Assembly: GCF_900095855.1 (NCBI RefSeq) | Contig: NZ_FMIY01000002.1 | Coordinates: 1,293,322 to 1,357,321 of the forward strand | Direction of reading: 5' to 3' | Origin: Megasphaera coli | Lineage (GTDB): Bacteria; Bacillota; Negativicutes; Veillonellales; Megasphaeraceae | Length of the DNA stretch: 64,000 bases | In this document: positions 49,249 to 58,349 of the stretch, in pieces | How the letters are laid out: the number at the start of each line of letters is the position of its first letter | How positions within the stretch are numbered: the stretch's first letter is position 1 | The notes under the pieces: model-generated | Database searches by the model: none | Told to the model about the DNA's origin: nothing | The model's input: the letters and a program-made list of their open reading frames with translations, nothing else | Program-made: the position numbers and the translations under genes

Positions 49249-49677
49249 ATGAATTTGAAAAAACAGCTCGCGTCTTTTGCCGTAGTCGGCATGCTCGGTG
49301 TTGCAGCGGCAACTTCCGCATTCGCATCCGGTGTCGGTTACGTGAATTTTGATGCGTTAATACAGGCACACAAAAATTATCCGAAAGCGTCGGCTCAAAT
49401 GCAGGCTGCCGTAAAGAAAGCACAGGATGAGTACAAGAGCAAGAGCGAAAAAATGCAGTCCGACAAGGAACGCCAGGAACTCGGCAATAAACTCAGCCAA
49501 GACTTGAACAAACTGGAATTTGAGCTTCTCGATCCCATTCAGAAAGACATTGTTGCTAAAGTTGAACAGGATCGTCAGGCGAAGGGTCTTGACGCTATCG
49601 TCATTCAGGGTTCCGTTATTGCCGGTGCCGACAAAGCCGTTGATGAAACACAGGCCGTTGCCGCTTTATTAAAATAA
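49249..49677 (+). CDS. OmpH/Skp-type periplasmic chaperone
   Basis: 142 residues from ATG 49249, which is nine bases after AGGAGG; an ATG at 49243 is too close to it. Signal peptide 1-25 (KKQLASFAVVGMLGVAAATSA), cut near AFA-S. The mature part begins GVGYVNFDALIQAHKNYPKA, then a long charged coiled coil (KKAQDEYKSKSEKMQSDKERQ) as in Skp tentacles, and a final beta segment LDAIVIQGSVIAGADKAVDET. Skp carries unfolded outer-membrane proteins across the periplasm, which fits a diderm. Single gene with its own terminator. Confidence 0.88.
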   Translation: MNLKKQLASFAVVGMLGVAAATSAFASGVGYVNFDALIQAHKNYPKASAQMQAAVKKAQDEYKSKSEKMQSDKERQELGNKLSQDLNKLEFELLDPIQKDIVAKVEQDRQAKGLDAIVIQGSVIAGADKAVDETQAVAALLK

Positions 49678-49693
49678 TAACTCAACAAGCAAG

Positions 49694-49729
49694 AAGACAT
49701 GATGGAAAATTTCTCTGTCATGTCTTTTT
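49694..49729 (+). terminator. Terminator of the OmpH/Skp gene
   Basis: AAGACATGA (49694-49702) pairs with TCATGTCTT (49718-49726), followed by T residues. Confidence 0.8.
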
Positions 49730-49737
49730 GTTTATTC

Positions 49738-49766
49738 TTGACGTATACCCATAAGGGGTATATCAT
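49738..49766 (+). promoter_or_regulatory. csoR-copA promoter with CsoR operator
   Basis: -35 TTGACG (49738-49743) and -10 TATCAT (49761-49766), 17 bases apart. Between them lies the palindrome GTATACCC-ATAA-GGGGTATA (49743-49762), the G/C-tract operator form of CsoR-family repressors. Confidence 0.8.
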
Positions 49767-49802
49767 AAAGGTGTTCAATCTATATTCAGTAAGGAGGATA
49801 AC

Positions 49803-50123
49803 ATGGTCAAAGAGCAAAAAGAATGTTGCCATACGAATATAAAATTTAAAGAGCGTGACAAAGAAACAACCGAATATAAACGACTTGTTTGCCGTTTAAA
49901 CCGTATTGAAGGCCAAATACGGGGCATAAAAAAAATGCTTGACGACGATCGCTACTGCGTTGATATTCTAACACAGGTCAGTGCCGTTCAATCGGCATTG
50001 AATGCCTTTAACAAGGAACTATTGGGACAACATATTAAAAGCTGTGTCGTCAACGATATTCGACAAGGCAAAGACGAGGTCGTCGATGAACTCGTCTCGT
50101 TATTGCAAAAAATGATGAAATAA
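49803..50123 (+). CDS. csoR: Copper-sensing repressor CsoR
   Basis: 106 residues, all helical. The C-H-C copper site is present: Cys in DDRYCVDILTQ, then His and Cys in GQHIKSCV. The conserved LNRIEGQIRGIKKML helix 1 supports DNA binding. It represses in the absence of Cu(I) and releases the operator upstream when copper is bound, derepressing itself and the ATPase 17 bases downstream. The N-terminus has an extra Cys pair plus His (KECCHTN) beyond the usual start. AGGAGG precedes the ATG. Confidence 0.9.
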   Translation: MVKEQKECCHTNIKFKERDKETTEYKRLVCRLNRIEGQIRGIKKMLDDDRYCVDILTQVSAVQSALNAFNKELLGQHIKSCVVNDIRQGKDEVVDELVSLLQKMMK

Positions 50124-50140
50124 TCCGAGGGGGAAATGCA

Positions 50141-52708
50141 ATGAAGCACGAAAAATACACCGTTACGGGCATGACCTGCTCTTCCTGCTCCAGTCGTGTG
50201 GAAAAAACGGTCTCTCAATTGCCCGGTGTAATAACGGTTTCCGTTAACTTGCTGACAAACAGTATGCAGGTCGATTATGATGAAGCGAGATTGTCCGACA
50301 CAGAAATAATCGCAGCCGTTACCCATGCAGGCTACGGCGCATCCCTTGCAGGTGCGCCGGACCGTACTGCCGAAAAAAGCACACTTTCTTCCGCCGCTGT
50401 AAATGCCATGACAGAAATGAAATTCCGTCTCATAAGCTCGCTCATCTTCTTAATTCCGACGATGTACATCGCATCGCATCGCATATTCAACAGGCTCTTC
50501 GGCCTGCCTGTACCGAGTATTATTACGGCAGTATTTGATGGCCCGCAAAATGCTATTGCCTATGCATTCTCTCAATTTCTTTTAATTTTGCCGATTATGT
50601 ATTTTAACCGTCACTACTATATTAACGGTTTTCGCAATCTCTTCCGCGGCGCGCCGAATATGGACAGCCTCGTCGGTCTGGGCTCGGCGGCTGCGGCCGC
50701 CTTCGGTATTTTTGCGCTCTTTCGCATCGGCTGGGGCCTCGGTTACGGTGACATGGAACTTGTACGGTCATATAGCTCCAACCTCTATTTTGAATCGGCC
50801 GGTATGATTGTCACTTTGATCACGGTCGGCAAGTATTTAGAAGCCCGCGCAAAGAGCAAGACAAGTGAAGCCCTGGAAAAATTGATGGACTTGGCACCGA
50901 AAGAGGCAACGGTTATCCGTAACGGCGCAGCGTCCGTCATTCCGGTCAGTGACCTTGTCGTAGGTGACGAAATTTTTGTCCGTCCCGGCGAAAGTATTCC
51001 TTCAGACGGCGTGATTATAGAAGGCACGACGAGTATTGACGAATCTGCCCTCACAGGTGAAAGCATTCCCGTCGACAAAGAACCCGGAGACACTGTTACA
51101 GCGGCAACCTTGAATAAATCGGGAGCCATTCGCATGACGGCTCAACGAATCGGGGAAGATACAACGATCAGCCAAATTATCCGCCTCGTCGATGAAGCGA
51201 GCAGCAGTAAAGCACCTATCGCTAAAATTGCCGATAAGATTTCGGGTATTTTCGTTCCTGCAGTTATTGCCATCGCCCTTATTACTATCGGCGTTTGGTA
51301 CCTTCTCTTGGGAGCAACCTTGGAATTTTCTTTTTCTGCCGGCATTTCGGTCCTCGTCATCTCCTGCCCCTGCGCACTCGGCCTGGCTACGCCCGTAGCC
51401 ATTATGGTCGGCACCGGTAAAGGCGCGGAAAACGGGATTCTTATTAAGTCCGGTGAAGCGCTGGAACGGGCACACTCCATCGACACGGTCGTCATGGATA
51501 AGACTGGTACCATTACGGAAGGAAAACCTGTCGTAACGGATATCATCCCCATCGGCACTACAAAAAAAGATCTGTTGCCTCTTGCCGTCGGATTGGAAGG
51601 CAAGAGTGAACATCCCTTGGCTCAGGCTATCGTCACCTATGGTGAAGCACGGGATGTTTCCCCGGCAAAGGTCGACGATTTTTCCGCCCTCTTCGGAAGA
51701 GGTGTGCGAGGCACCATAGACGGTACGCTTTACTATGCCGGAAACTTACGCCTCATGAAGGAAAACGGCATTCCCACGGATGACGTGAACGAACGTTTGA
51801 ACAACTTGGCCGACGAAGGTAAAACGCCCATCCTCTTTGCGACAAACGCCGGCATTCAGGGAATCATTGCCGTTGCCGATATGGAGAAACAAACAAGTGC
51901 CGCTGCAATTGACTGCTTCCGTCGCATGGGTATTGACGTTGTCATGCTTACAGGCGATAATAAACGGACGGCACGGGCCGTTCAAAAGCGGCTCCGTATT
52001 CCTAAGGTCATTGCGGAAGTATTGCCGCAAGATAAAGAAAAACACATTGCCGAACTGCAGGACCAAAACCATCGGGTTGCCATGATTGGCGACGGTATCA
52101 ATGACGCTCCGGCTTTAATGAAAGCCGATCTGGGTATTGCCATCGGCGCCGGCACGGACGTTGCGATTGAAAGCGCGGATGCCGTCCTGATGAAGAACGA
52201 TCTCCTCGATGCCGTTACGGTTGTTCGTCTCAGCAAGGCCGTAATCAAAAACGTCAAGGAAAATCTCTTCTGGGCCTTTATTTACAACGTCATAGGTATC
52301 CCGTTGGCGGCAGGCCTGTTCTATCCGGCATTCGGACTCAAGCTCAATCCCATGATTGGAGCCGCAGCAATGAGCCTCAGCAGCTTCTGCGTTGTCATGA
52401 ATGCGCTGCGTCTCCGTTTCTTTAAGGTAACGTACCCGAATGTTTCACGTGAAACAATTTTAAACACCACTCATACTTTCACCACTTCCAAGGAGGTCCC
52501 CGCTATGAAAACAACATTGCACATTGACGGCATGATGTGCGACCATTGCAAAAAGCACGTAACGGAAGCGCTTTCCGCAATGGACGGCATCACTGATGTA
52601 ATCGTAAATTTGGAAAACAAGTCTGCCGACGTGACGGCAAATCGTGAGATTTCGACTGACGAGTTTGACAAGGTCATTGCCGACGCAGGCTACACATTGG
52701 TAAAGTAA
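50141..52708 (+). CDS. copA: Copper-exporting P-type ATPase CopA with a C-terminal CopZ-like domain
   Basis: 855 residues. N-terminal metal-binding domain with MTCSSCSSRVEK (residues 9-14), eight transmembrane helices, actuator TGES, membrane Cu site CPC in ISCPCALGLATP, phosphorylation site DKTGTIT, and hinge GDGINDAPAL. After the last helix (MNALRLRFFKV, about 760-770) a linker of about 20 residues leads to a second heavy-metal-associated domain (GMMCDHCKKHV), unusual at this end of CopA and shaped like CopZ. A full ribosome binding site and ATG lie inside the gene ahead of it. It pumps Cu(I) out of the cytoplasm using ATP. The linker DNA also contains a perfect parS. Confidence 0.93.
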   Translation: MKHEKYTVTGMTCSSCSSRVEKTVSQLPGVITVSVNLLTNSMQVDYDEARLSDTEIIAAVTHAGYGASLAGAPDRTAEKSTLSSAAVNAMTEMKFRLISSLIFLIPTMYIASHRIFNRLFGLPVPSIITAVFDGPQNAIAYAFSQFLLILPIMYFNRHYYINGFRNLFRGAPNMDSLVGLGSAAAAAFGIFALFRIGWGLGYGDMELVRSYSSNLYFESAGMIVTLITVGKYLEARAKSKTSEALEKLMDLAPKEATVIRNGAASVIPVSDLVVGDEIFVRPGESIPSDGVIIEGTTSIDESALTGESIPVDKEPGDTVTAATLNKSGAIRMTAQRIGEDTTISQIIRLVDEASSSKAPIAKIADKISGIFVPAVIAIALITIGVWYLLLGATLEFSFSAGISVLVISCPCALGLATPVAIMVGTGKGAENGILIKSGEALERAHSIDTVVMDKTGTITEGKPVVTDIIPIGTTKKDLLPLAVGLEGKSEHPLAQAIVTYGEARDVSPAKVDDFSALFGRGVRGTIDGTLYYAGNLRLMKENGIPTDDVNERLNNLADEGKTPILFATNAGIQGIIAVADMEKQTSAAAIDCFRRMGIDVVMLTGDNKRTARAVQKRLRIPKVIAEVLPQDKEKHIAELQDQNHRVAMIGDGINDAPALMKADLGIAIGAGTDVAIESADAVLMKNDLLDAVTVVRLSKAVIKNVKENLFWAFIYNVIGIPLAAGLFYPAFGLKLNPMIGAAAMSLSSFCVVMNALRLRFFKVTYPNVSRETILNTTHTFTTSKEVPAMKTTLHIDGMMCDHCKKHVTEALSAMDGITDVIVNLENKSADVTANREISTDEFDKVIADAGYTLVK
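52441..52456. other. parS: parS site (ParB binding), perfect match
   Basis: TGTTTCACGTGAAACA, identical to the Bacillus consensus, inside the copA linker (codons for NVSRET). ParB and ParA are encoded 8-9 kb to the left. Confidence 0.92.
52505..52708 (+). CDS. copZ: Possible separately translated CopZ copper chaperone (internal start in copA)
   Basis: ATG 52505 is preceded by AAGGAGG with eight bases spacing, an ideal ribosome binding site buried in the copA frame. The 67-residue product (heavy-metal-associated fold with GMMCDHC near residue 8-14) has the size and form of CopZ. It may be made both as the C-terminal domain of CopA and alone. It is in the same frame, so protein evidence would be needed. 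Confidence 0.5.
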   Translation: MKTTLHIDGMMCDHCKKHVTEALSAMDGITDVIVNLENKSADVTANREISTDEFDKVIADAGYTLVK

Positions 52709-52744
52709 GCGAAAGCAATAGGATAATATTTATAGGCACTATAT

Positions 52745-52781
52745 GAAGAGAGGCCCGGCGGAATCCGCCGGGCCTCTCTTC
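52745..52781. terminator. Terminator between copA and ptsI
   Basis: A perfect 17-pair stem, GAAGAGAGGCCCGGCGG (52745-52761) with its complement at 52765-52781; the loop is AAT plus one base. Lacks a strong T run but serves convergent genes. Confidence 0.7.
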
Positions 52782-52836
52782 ATGTTTCCAGTTGTTGTAA
52801 CACATGTCCGCGAATCGAATATATGTGCAATCCAAT

Positions 52837-54468
52837 TTATTTGCTCAAATTTAAGGAGCATATTTTCTCGCGAAGCGGCAAAATAGCTGCCGGAGCCACG
52901 GAAAGTTCGTCTACACCCATGCGCAGAAATGTCTCGGTCAGGGTCAAGTCAGCTCCCAAATCCCCGCAGATACCGACAGGAATGCCCGCCTTATGGCCGT
53001 TTTCCACGGTCATTTGAATAAGCCGCAATACTGCCGGGTGCCGAGGGTTGAAAAGGGCATCCAACTCTGTCTGCTGCCGATCGACTGCCAAAGTGTATTG
53101 TACTAAATCATTCGTGCCGATACTGAAGAAATCTGCTTCTTCTGCCAATACATCACTTATGAGAGCCGCCGCCGGCGTTTCAATCATAATGCCGACTTGC
53201 ATAAATTCATCATAAGTAAGGTGCTGCGCCTTTAATTCCGCCTGCACCGCCTGCAGCAAGGCCTTACACTGCAAGACTTCCTCGAGGGAAACGATTAATG
53301 GAAACATGACCGATATTTTGCCGAAAGCCGATGCGCGGCATAAGGCGCGCAACTGTGTTTTAAACAAATCCGGGCGAGCCAGAGAAATTCGCACGGCCCG
53401 CATACCCAAAGCCGGATTAATTTCTTTTTTCAGCTTAAAATATGCAGCCTGCTTATCCGCCCCCATATCCAAAGTACGAATAATAACCGGCCTGGCTCCC
53501 ATCTTTTCGGCAACTTCCTTATATGCGGCAAACTGCTCTTCTTCCGTTGGGTAGTCCTCTTTATCCAAATATAAAAATTCGCTGCGGAAAAGGCCGATAC
53601 CTTCTGCACCGTTTTCTTCCACTTGCAGTAAATTGTCAGGGCTGCCGATATTGGCAAAAACGGGTAATTTTCTCCCGTCTGCCGTACGGGAAACGCTGTC
53701 ACGCAAACGGCTTAATTGCAATTTCCGTTTGTCATATGCATTTTTTTTTGTTTCCATATCTTTTTGTATTGCTTCCGACGGATCAATATACACGGTTCCC
53801 GTAAAGCCGTCAATAAGGACCGTTTTATGTGCTCCCGCCTCAGTAAAGGGCATGCCGGTCCTGACGATCATGGGAATACTCAATGTCTGCGCTAAAATAG
53901 CGGTATGAGAATTCACACTGCCGCCGGAAAGAACAATACCTGCAAGCGTTCCTATATGAAGCTGCAGCATGTCACTGGCATATAAATCTTCAGCACATAA
54001 AACGGCCCCGTCGTATGCGGAAAAATCTCTCGTTTCGCCGCTGCCGAGCAGGCGCTTCACCCTGTTTGATATATCAAATACGTCGGCAGCTCTTTCCCGC
54101 ATATATGCGTTATCCATGGCGCGAAACGCGGCGGAAATCCGCTTAGCAGCCGCATCCACGGCCATTTCGGCGCGGATATCCCCGTCTTTAATTCGTGTTT
54201 CAACTGCATCAATGTAATCATCATCGCAAAGCATCATTTCATGAGCCTCAAAAAGGTCGGCACCGCTTTGACCGACCTTCTCAACAGCGCTTTTATACAG
54301 CTCCGCCAATTCTGCAAGCGCCGCAGTTCGAGCCGACCGAAAGCGTTCTATTTCCTCTGCCGGCGTCCCGGCTTTTCCCCTTTCTTCGAACTCGGAGTTT
54401 CCGCAAAATACGGCAAACCGGCCTGTAGCGATGTCTGAAAAAACGGGAGTTCCCTTAAGAATCAGCAT
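52837..54468 (-). CDS. ptsI: Phosphoenolpyruvate-protein phosphotransferase (PTS Enzyme I)
   Basis: 543 residues, slightly shorter than usual (about 570). The phospho-His is in GGSVNSHTAILAQ (near residue 188), the Arg/Glu block is GIGLFRSEFLYLD, MIETPAAAL and GTNDLVQYTLAVDR form the PEP site, and GICGDLGAD has the active Cys, with Asp where most have Glu. It takes phosphate from PEP and gives it to HPr. Eleven bases after ptsH. No sugar-specific EII components are in the window. Confidence 0.93.
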   Translation of the reverse strand: MLILKGTPVFSDIATGRFAVFCGNSEFEERGKAGTPAEEIERFRSARTAALAELAELYKSAVEKVGQSGADLFEAHEMMLCDDDYIDAVETRIKDGDIRAEMAVDAAAKRISAAFRAMDNAYMRERAADVFDISNRVKRLLGSGETRDFSAYDGAVLCAEDLYASDMLQLHIGTLAGIVLSGGSVNSHTAILAQTLSIPMIVRTGMPFTEAGAHKTVLIDGFTGTVYIDPSEAIQKDMETKKNAYDKRKLQLSRLRDSVSRTADGRKLPVFANIGSPDNLLQVEENGAEGIGLFRSEFLYLDKEDYPTEEEQFAAYKEVAEKMGARPVIIRTLDMGADKQAAYFKLKKEINPALGMRAVRISLARPDLFKTQLRALCRASAFGKISVMFPLIVSLEEVLQCKALLQAVQAELKAQHLTYDEFMQVGIMIETPAAALISDVLAEEADFFSIGTNDLVQYTLAVDRQQTELDALFNPRHPAVLRLIQMTVENGHKAGIPVGICGDLGADLTLTETFLRMGVDELSVAPAAILPLREKICSLNLSK

Positions 54469-54479
54469 AGATTTCTCCC

Positions 54480-54737
54480 TTATAAATGTTTGTGCAGAAA
54501 AGCTTCCATGGCCTGTGCTGCCGCTTCTTCATCAGGACCTTCAAGGACAACTGTAAGTAAGTCGCCCTGCTTTGCTCCCAAGGTCATAACATTAAAAATC
54601 TTTTTCGCGTCTCCCTTCTTTTCACCTTTTTCAAGGGATATTCGCGCGTCAAACCGCTTGGCCTCTTTTACCAATAATCCGGCCGGGCGCGCGTGAATAC
54701 CTTGCAAGTCCGTAATTGTATATGTAAAGCTTTTCAT
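54480..54737 (-). CDS. ptsH: Phosphocarrier protein HPr (lacking regulatory Ser46)
   Basis: 85 residues, standard. GIHARPAG places the phospho-acceptor His at residue 15 and Arg17 is kept. In Firmicute HPr the region AKSI holds Ser46, target of HPr kinase; here it reads AKKIFNVMTL with Lys at 46, so it cannot be phosphorylated there. Phosphotransfer from Enzyme I should be normal. Confidence 0.92.
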   Translation of the reverse strand: MKSFTYTITDLQGIHARPAGLLVKEAKRFDARISLEKGEKKGDAKKIFNVMTLGAKQGDLLTVVLEGPDEEAAAQAMEAFLHKHL

Positions 54738-54790
54738 GCCGTACTACCTCACCTTTACTGTATTATTTCTATACATATAAGCATGCACGA

Positions 54791-55720
54791 TTACTGCACC
54801 GCCGCCTGCTGCTCCCTTACGAGATCCCGCAGTGTCTGTCCTGCCGAGGCATCGCGCACGATATAGGCTTCTCCGTCATCGGGCGCTGCACTCTTGCGCA
54901 TAACCGATTCCTGTTTTTGCGCGAACGCATAATCCATCAGCCGTGTCGCATCGCCGGCCCGATCGTCGGAGTTTAAGACAACGGCTATAATCGTCTTACC
55001 GTCCCTTGTTGCGGAGGCAACCAAATCGGCTCCGCCGTAGTCCGTTGCACCCGTCTTAATTCCGTTCGCTCCCTTGTAGTCAGAACGTAAAAACTCATTC
55101 AGTGTATAGACTGTCTTTTCCCCTCCCGTCGCATAGGGCATAGTGAAAAATGTTTTACCTGTAAACGATTTAAATGTACCGTTTTGCATGGCGTAAGCAC
55201 TGATTTTTGCAAGATCCCGCGCTGTCGAATAATGATTTTTATCAGGCAGCCCGTGAGGATTTACAAATTTCGTATTCACCGTGCCTATGACCGCCGCTTT
55301 TTCATTCATGCAGTCGACAAAAGCGGACACCGTCGGCGCGACGGTTACGGCCGCATCCAGGGCCGCATCACAGCCCGAATAGGTCATCATGGCCGTTACG
55401 GCATTACGCAGCGTAACAGGTTTATCCGCGCTGAGCCCCAGAACGGCGGCATCCGCTTCAAGGGTATTTACTTCAGGCGCATGCGTAACGTGCCGGTCCA
55501 GGACCGCATCACCCGCTTCAGCACACAAGAGCGCCGTCATAATCATGGTCGTGCCGCCGGGATACATCTTTTCGTCCGCATTCTTAGCGTAAATTTCCGC
55601 ACCCGTATCCCCGTCCATGACATAGGCTGCCCGGGCATGAATATCGCTTGGCGGCTCGGTTGCCGTTACCGTTAAGGATAAGCAGCAAAGAAAAGCACTG
55701 CAGGCAAATTTCTTCAACAT
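54791..55720 (-). CDS. D,D-carboxypeptidase-family (S11/DacF) protein with degenerate active site
   Basis: 309 residues with signal peptide 1-20 (LKKFACSAFLCCLSLTVTA). The fold is that of penicillin-binding D-Ala-D-Ala carboxypeptidases: YVMDGDTGAEIYAKNADEKMYP, NTKFVNPHGLPDKNHYSTARDLA, and KGANGIKTGAT with the KTG triad intact. However the catalytic SxxK (normally PASTTKIMT) reads PGGTTMIMT (residues 54-62), losing both Ser and Lys, and the second motif SxN reads SGC (115-117). It should not hydrolyse peptides or bind penicillin covalently. It may be a structural or regulatory pseudoenzyme in the periplasm. It lacks the C-terminal membrane anchor domain. Confidence 0.82.
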   Translation of the reverse strand: MLKKFACSAFLCCLSLTVTATEPPSDIHARAAYVMDGDTGAEIYAKNADEKMYPGGTTMIMTALLCAEAGDAVLDRHVTHAPEVNTLEADAAVLGLSADKPVTLRNAVTAMMTYSGCDAALDAAVTVAPTVSAFVDCMNEKAAVIGTVNTKFVNPHGLPDKNHYSTARDLAKISAYAMQNGTFKSFTGKTFFTMPYATGGEKTVYTLNEFLRSDYKGANGIKTGATDYGGADLVASATRDGKTIIAVVLNSDDRAGDATRLMDYAFAQKQESVMRKSAAPDDGEAYIVRDASAGQTLRDLVREQQAAVQ

Positions 55721-55746
55721 AATTACATACCTCCCGCCTTTACAAA

Positions 55747-56460
55747 TTATAAGGGATTCTTAATCGCTATCCCGGGTCTTCGCGGATACTTACAGGGACT
55801 CTTGCTTATTTTTTTAATATAGATGACCGCTCGTGTATCCGTCAAGCCCGGCAATTGTTTCATTCGTACGTCAACGACGGTCCCGCCCAGTATTTGCAAG
55901 GCTTTTTGCGACTCGGCCAATTCCGCCTTATATGCCGCTCCTTTAAGAGCCACAAAAATACCGTCTTCTTTAACATACGGCAAGGCCCATTCGGCAAGAA
56001 CCGGCAGCCTTGCGACGGCACGTGTCGTCACGACGTCAAATACTTCTCTGTACTCTCCCTTGTGTGCTTCTTCTTCGGCACGGCCGTGTAAAAAAACGGC
56101 TTTTTCATACCCTATAGCGGCAGTAAGCTCCTGTAAGAACTGCAACCTCTTTCGCAGGCTGTCAAAAAAAGTTATTTCCAGATCGCCGTGCATGACGGCA
56201 AGAGGAATCCCCGGAAAGCCGGCACCCGTTCCTAAATCGAGCAATCTGGCGCCCTGCGGAAAATAGGCCTCATCATAACATGTAAGACTGTCGATAAAAT
56301 GCTTTACTACGATTTCATCGGCTTCCGTAATGGCGGTCAAGTTCATGACCTTATTTGTCTCCACCAGCCGCTTAGCAACAGTCTCAAAACGCCTCAGCTC
56401 TTCTTCCGTAAGAGAAAATCCCGCTGCGGCAAACAGTTTTTCACCATTACATAGAAACAT
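55747..56460 (-). CDS. rsmG: 16S rRNA (guanine-N7) methyltransferase RsmG
   Basis: 237 residues. AdoMet loop [23 protein letters not shown] and KHFIDSL at the N-terminal part, and [18 protein letters not shown]. It methylates G527 (E. coli numbering) of 16S rRNA. Overlaps mnmG by 14 bases. Confidence 0.93.
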   Translation of the reverse strand: MFLCNGEKLFAAAGFSLTEEELRRFETVAKRLVETNKVMNLTAITEADEIVVKHFIDSLTCYDEAYFPQGARLLDLGTGAGFPGIPLAVMHGDLEITFFDSLRKRLQFLQELTAAIGYEKAVFLHGRAEEEAHKGEYREVFDVVTTRAVARLPVLAEWALPYVKEDGIFVALKGAAYKAELAESQKALQILGGTVVDVRMKQLPGLTDTRAVIYIKKISKSPCKYPRRPGIAIKNPL

Positions 56461-58339
56461 TGCCTTTTTTCTCCCGTTCGTATTGCTCCATGAAAATTAA
56501 AAGGGCCGTAATATCCGCCGGCGATACGCCGGAAATGCGGCTGGCCTGCCCCAGGGAACGCGGTCGTATGTGGGCCAGCTTTTGCCTTCCTTCCATCGAC
56601 ACGGTTTCAATTTTCATATAATCGATATCCGCCGGGAAGAGTTTCCGTTCCAACCGATTGAGCTTCTCGACCTGCTCCTTTTGGCGATTAATATATCCGT
56701 CATACTTGATCATGATTTCCACTTCTTCAGCCACATCTTCGGAGCGCACCGACAGTCCCGGGAAAATACCGCGCAAAACAGCGTACGTCATTTCCTGGCG
56801 GCGCAGTAAATCGGCAACTTTTATGCCCGTCCGCAGCGGAGCGGAACCTGCCGCTTCAAGTTTTGTATTTGTCTCCGCCGTCGGCGTCGCCATGGTTCCT
56901 TCCAACTCGGCAATCATCGCTTCTATGTCCGCCTTCTTTTGACAAAATGCCTCATAGCGCTCATCCGAAACCAATCCGATACGGCGCCCCTTTTCCGTAA
57001 GACGCAGATCCGCATTGTCCTGACGCAGAATGAGACGATATTCGGAACGACTGGTCATCATGCGATAGGGCTCTTCCGTCCCCTTAGTAACCAAATCATC
57101 AATCAACACGCCTATATACGCTTCGGCACGAGTCAAGACAAACGGTTCCTTGCCTTGCAGTCTCAAGGCCGCATTAATGCCGGCCATCAATCCTTGAGCC
57201 GCCGCTTCTTCATAACCGCTCGTCCCGTTCGCCTGGCCGGCGGAATAGAGGTTGGCAACGTGCTTCACTTCCAGCGTCGGCAAGAGCTGCAGCGGATCCA
57301 GACAGTCGTACTCGATGGCATAGCCGGGCCGCATAATTTCCACCTCTTCCAAACCGGGAATGGTCTGTAAAAATTCCTTTTGCACATCCATGGGCAAGCT
57401 CGTACTCATACCCTGCACGTACATTTCTGTCGTGTACAGGCCTTCCGGCTCAACAAAGAGTTGATGCCGCTTTTTATCGGCAAAGCGCAAAATCTTGGAC
57501 TCTATGGACGGGCAGTAACGCGGCCCGATACCGGTGATGGTGCCGTTGCACATGGGCGCTCTCTCCAAGTTGCGGCGAATAATGTCATGTGTGTTTTCAT
57601 TCGTATACGTAAGCCAACAGCATACCTTATTACGATTTTCCCGCTTGGACAGGAAAGAAAAGGCATGGTCTTCCTTATCACCATCCTGAAGAGTCATTTT
57701 CTCTCGCCGTAAGCTCCGCCCGTCTACACGGGCAGGCGTACCGGTCTTAAAACGCAGCAAAGAAATTCCCGCCTTGCGCAACGAATCGGACAAGGCTTCC
57801 GCCGACCGTTGGCCGATAGGGCCGGCGGCACAGGTCGTTTCACCGATAATCACGCGGCCCTTCAAATACGTCCCTGTTGCCAAAATGACCGCCCGGCTCA
57901 TAAACGCTTCGCCTAATTCCGTACAAATGCCCTTAACTACGCCGTTCTCTATAATGAGCTCCGTAACCATAAGCTGTTTCACGTCCAAACCGGACTGCGT
58001 CTCCAAGACGTGCGTCATGACGGCCTGATACTGCTTCTTGTCCGACTGTGCCCGCAAAGAATACACGGCCGGACCCTTGCCCGTATTGAGCATTCTCATT
58101 TGAATCGCCGTCTTGTCGGCAATAAGGCCCATCTGCCCGCCGAGGGCATCGATTTCCCGAACAAGATGGCTCTTGCCGGGACCTCCTACAGCAGGGTTAC
58201 AGGGCATGAGCGCAATATTATCCAAGTTCAATGTTATGAGCAAGGTCCTCACGCCGAGCCGGGCGGCCGCCAACGCGGCTTCACAGCCGGCATGCCCGGC
58301 GCCGACGACGATGACATCATACATACCTGCAATAAACAA
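56447..58339 (-). CDS. mnmG: tRNA uridine 5-carboxymethylaminomethyl modification enzyme MnmG (GidA)
   Basis: 630 residues. FAD loop [32 protein letters not shown]-type [31 protein letters not shown] and [17 protein letters not shown] are the family signatures. With MnmE it installs the cmnm5 group on wobble U34. A TTG at 58339 is six bases after AGGAGG, while the ATG five codons later (58324) lies about 21 bases from it, so TTG is the better start. In the classic mnmE-mnmG-rsmG order near the origin. Confidence 0.94.
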   Translation of the reverse strand: MFIAGMYDVIVVGAGHAGCEAALAAARLGVRTLLITLNLDNIALMPCNPAVGGPGKSHLVREIDALGGQMGLIADKTAIQMRMLNTGKGPAVYSLRAQSDKKQYQAVMTHVLETQSGLDVKQLMVTELIIENGVVKGICTELGEAFMSRAVILATGTYLKGRVIIGETTCAAGPIGQRSAEALSDSLRKAGISLLRFKTGTPARVDGRSLRREKMTLQDGDKEDHAFSFLSKRENRNKVCCWLTYTNENTHDIIRRNLERAPMCNGTITGIGPRYCPSIESKILRFADKKRHQLFVEPEGLYTTEMYVQGMSTSLPMDVQKEFLQTIPGLEEVEIMRPGYAIEYDCLDPLQLLPTLEVKHVANLYSAGQANGTSGYEEAAAQGLMAGINAALRLQGKEPFVLTRAEAYIGVLIDDLVTKGTEEPYRMMTSRSEYRLILRQDNADLRLTEKGRRIGLVSDERYEAFCQKKADIEAMIAELEGTMATPTAETNTKLEAAGSAPLRTGIKVADLLRRQEMTYAVLRGIFPGLSVRSEDVAEEVEIMIKYDGYINRQKEQVEKLNRLERKLFPADIDYMKIETVSMEGRQKLAHIRPRSLGQASRISGVSPADITALLIFMEQYEREKKGNVSM

Positions 58340-58349
58340 AAAACTCCTC

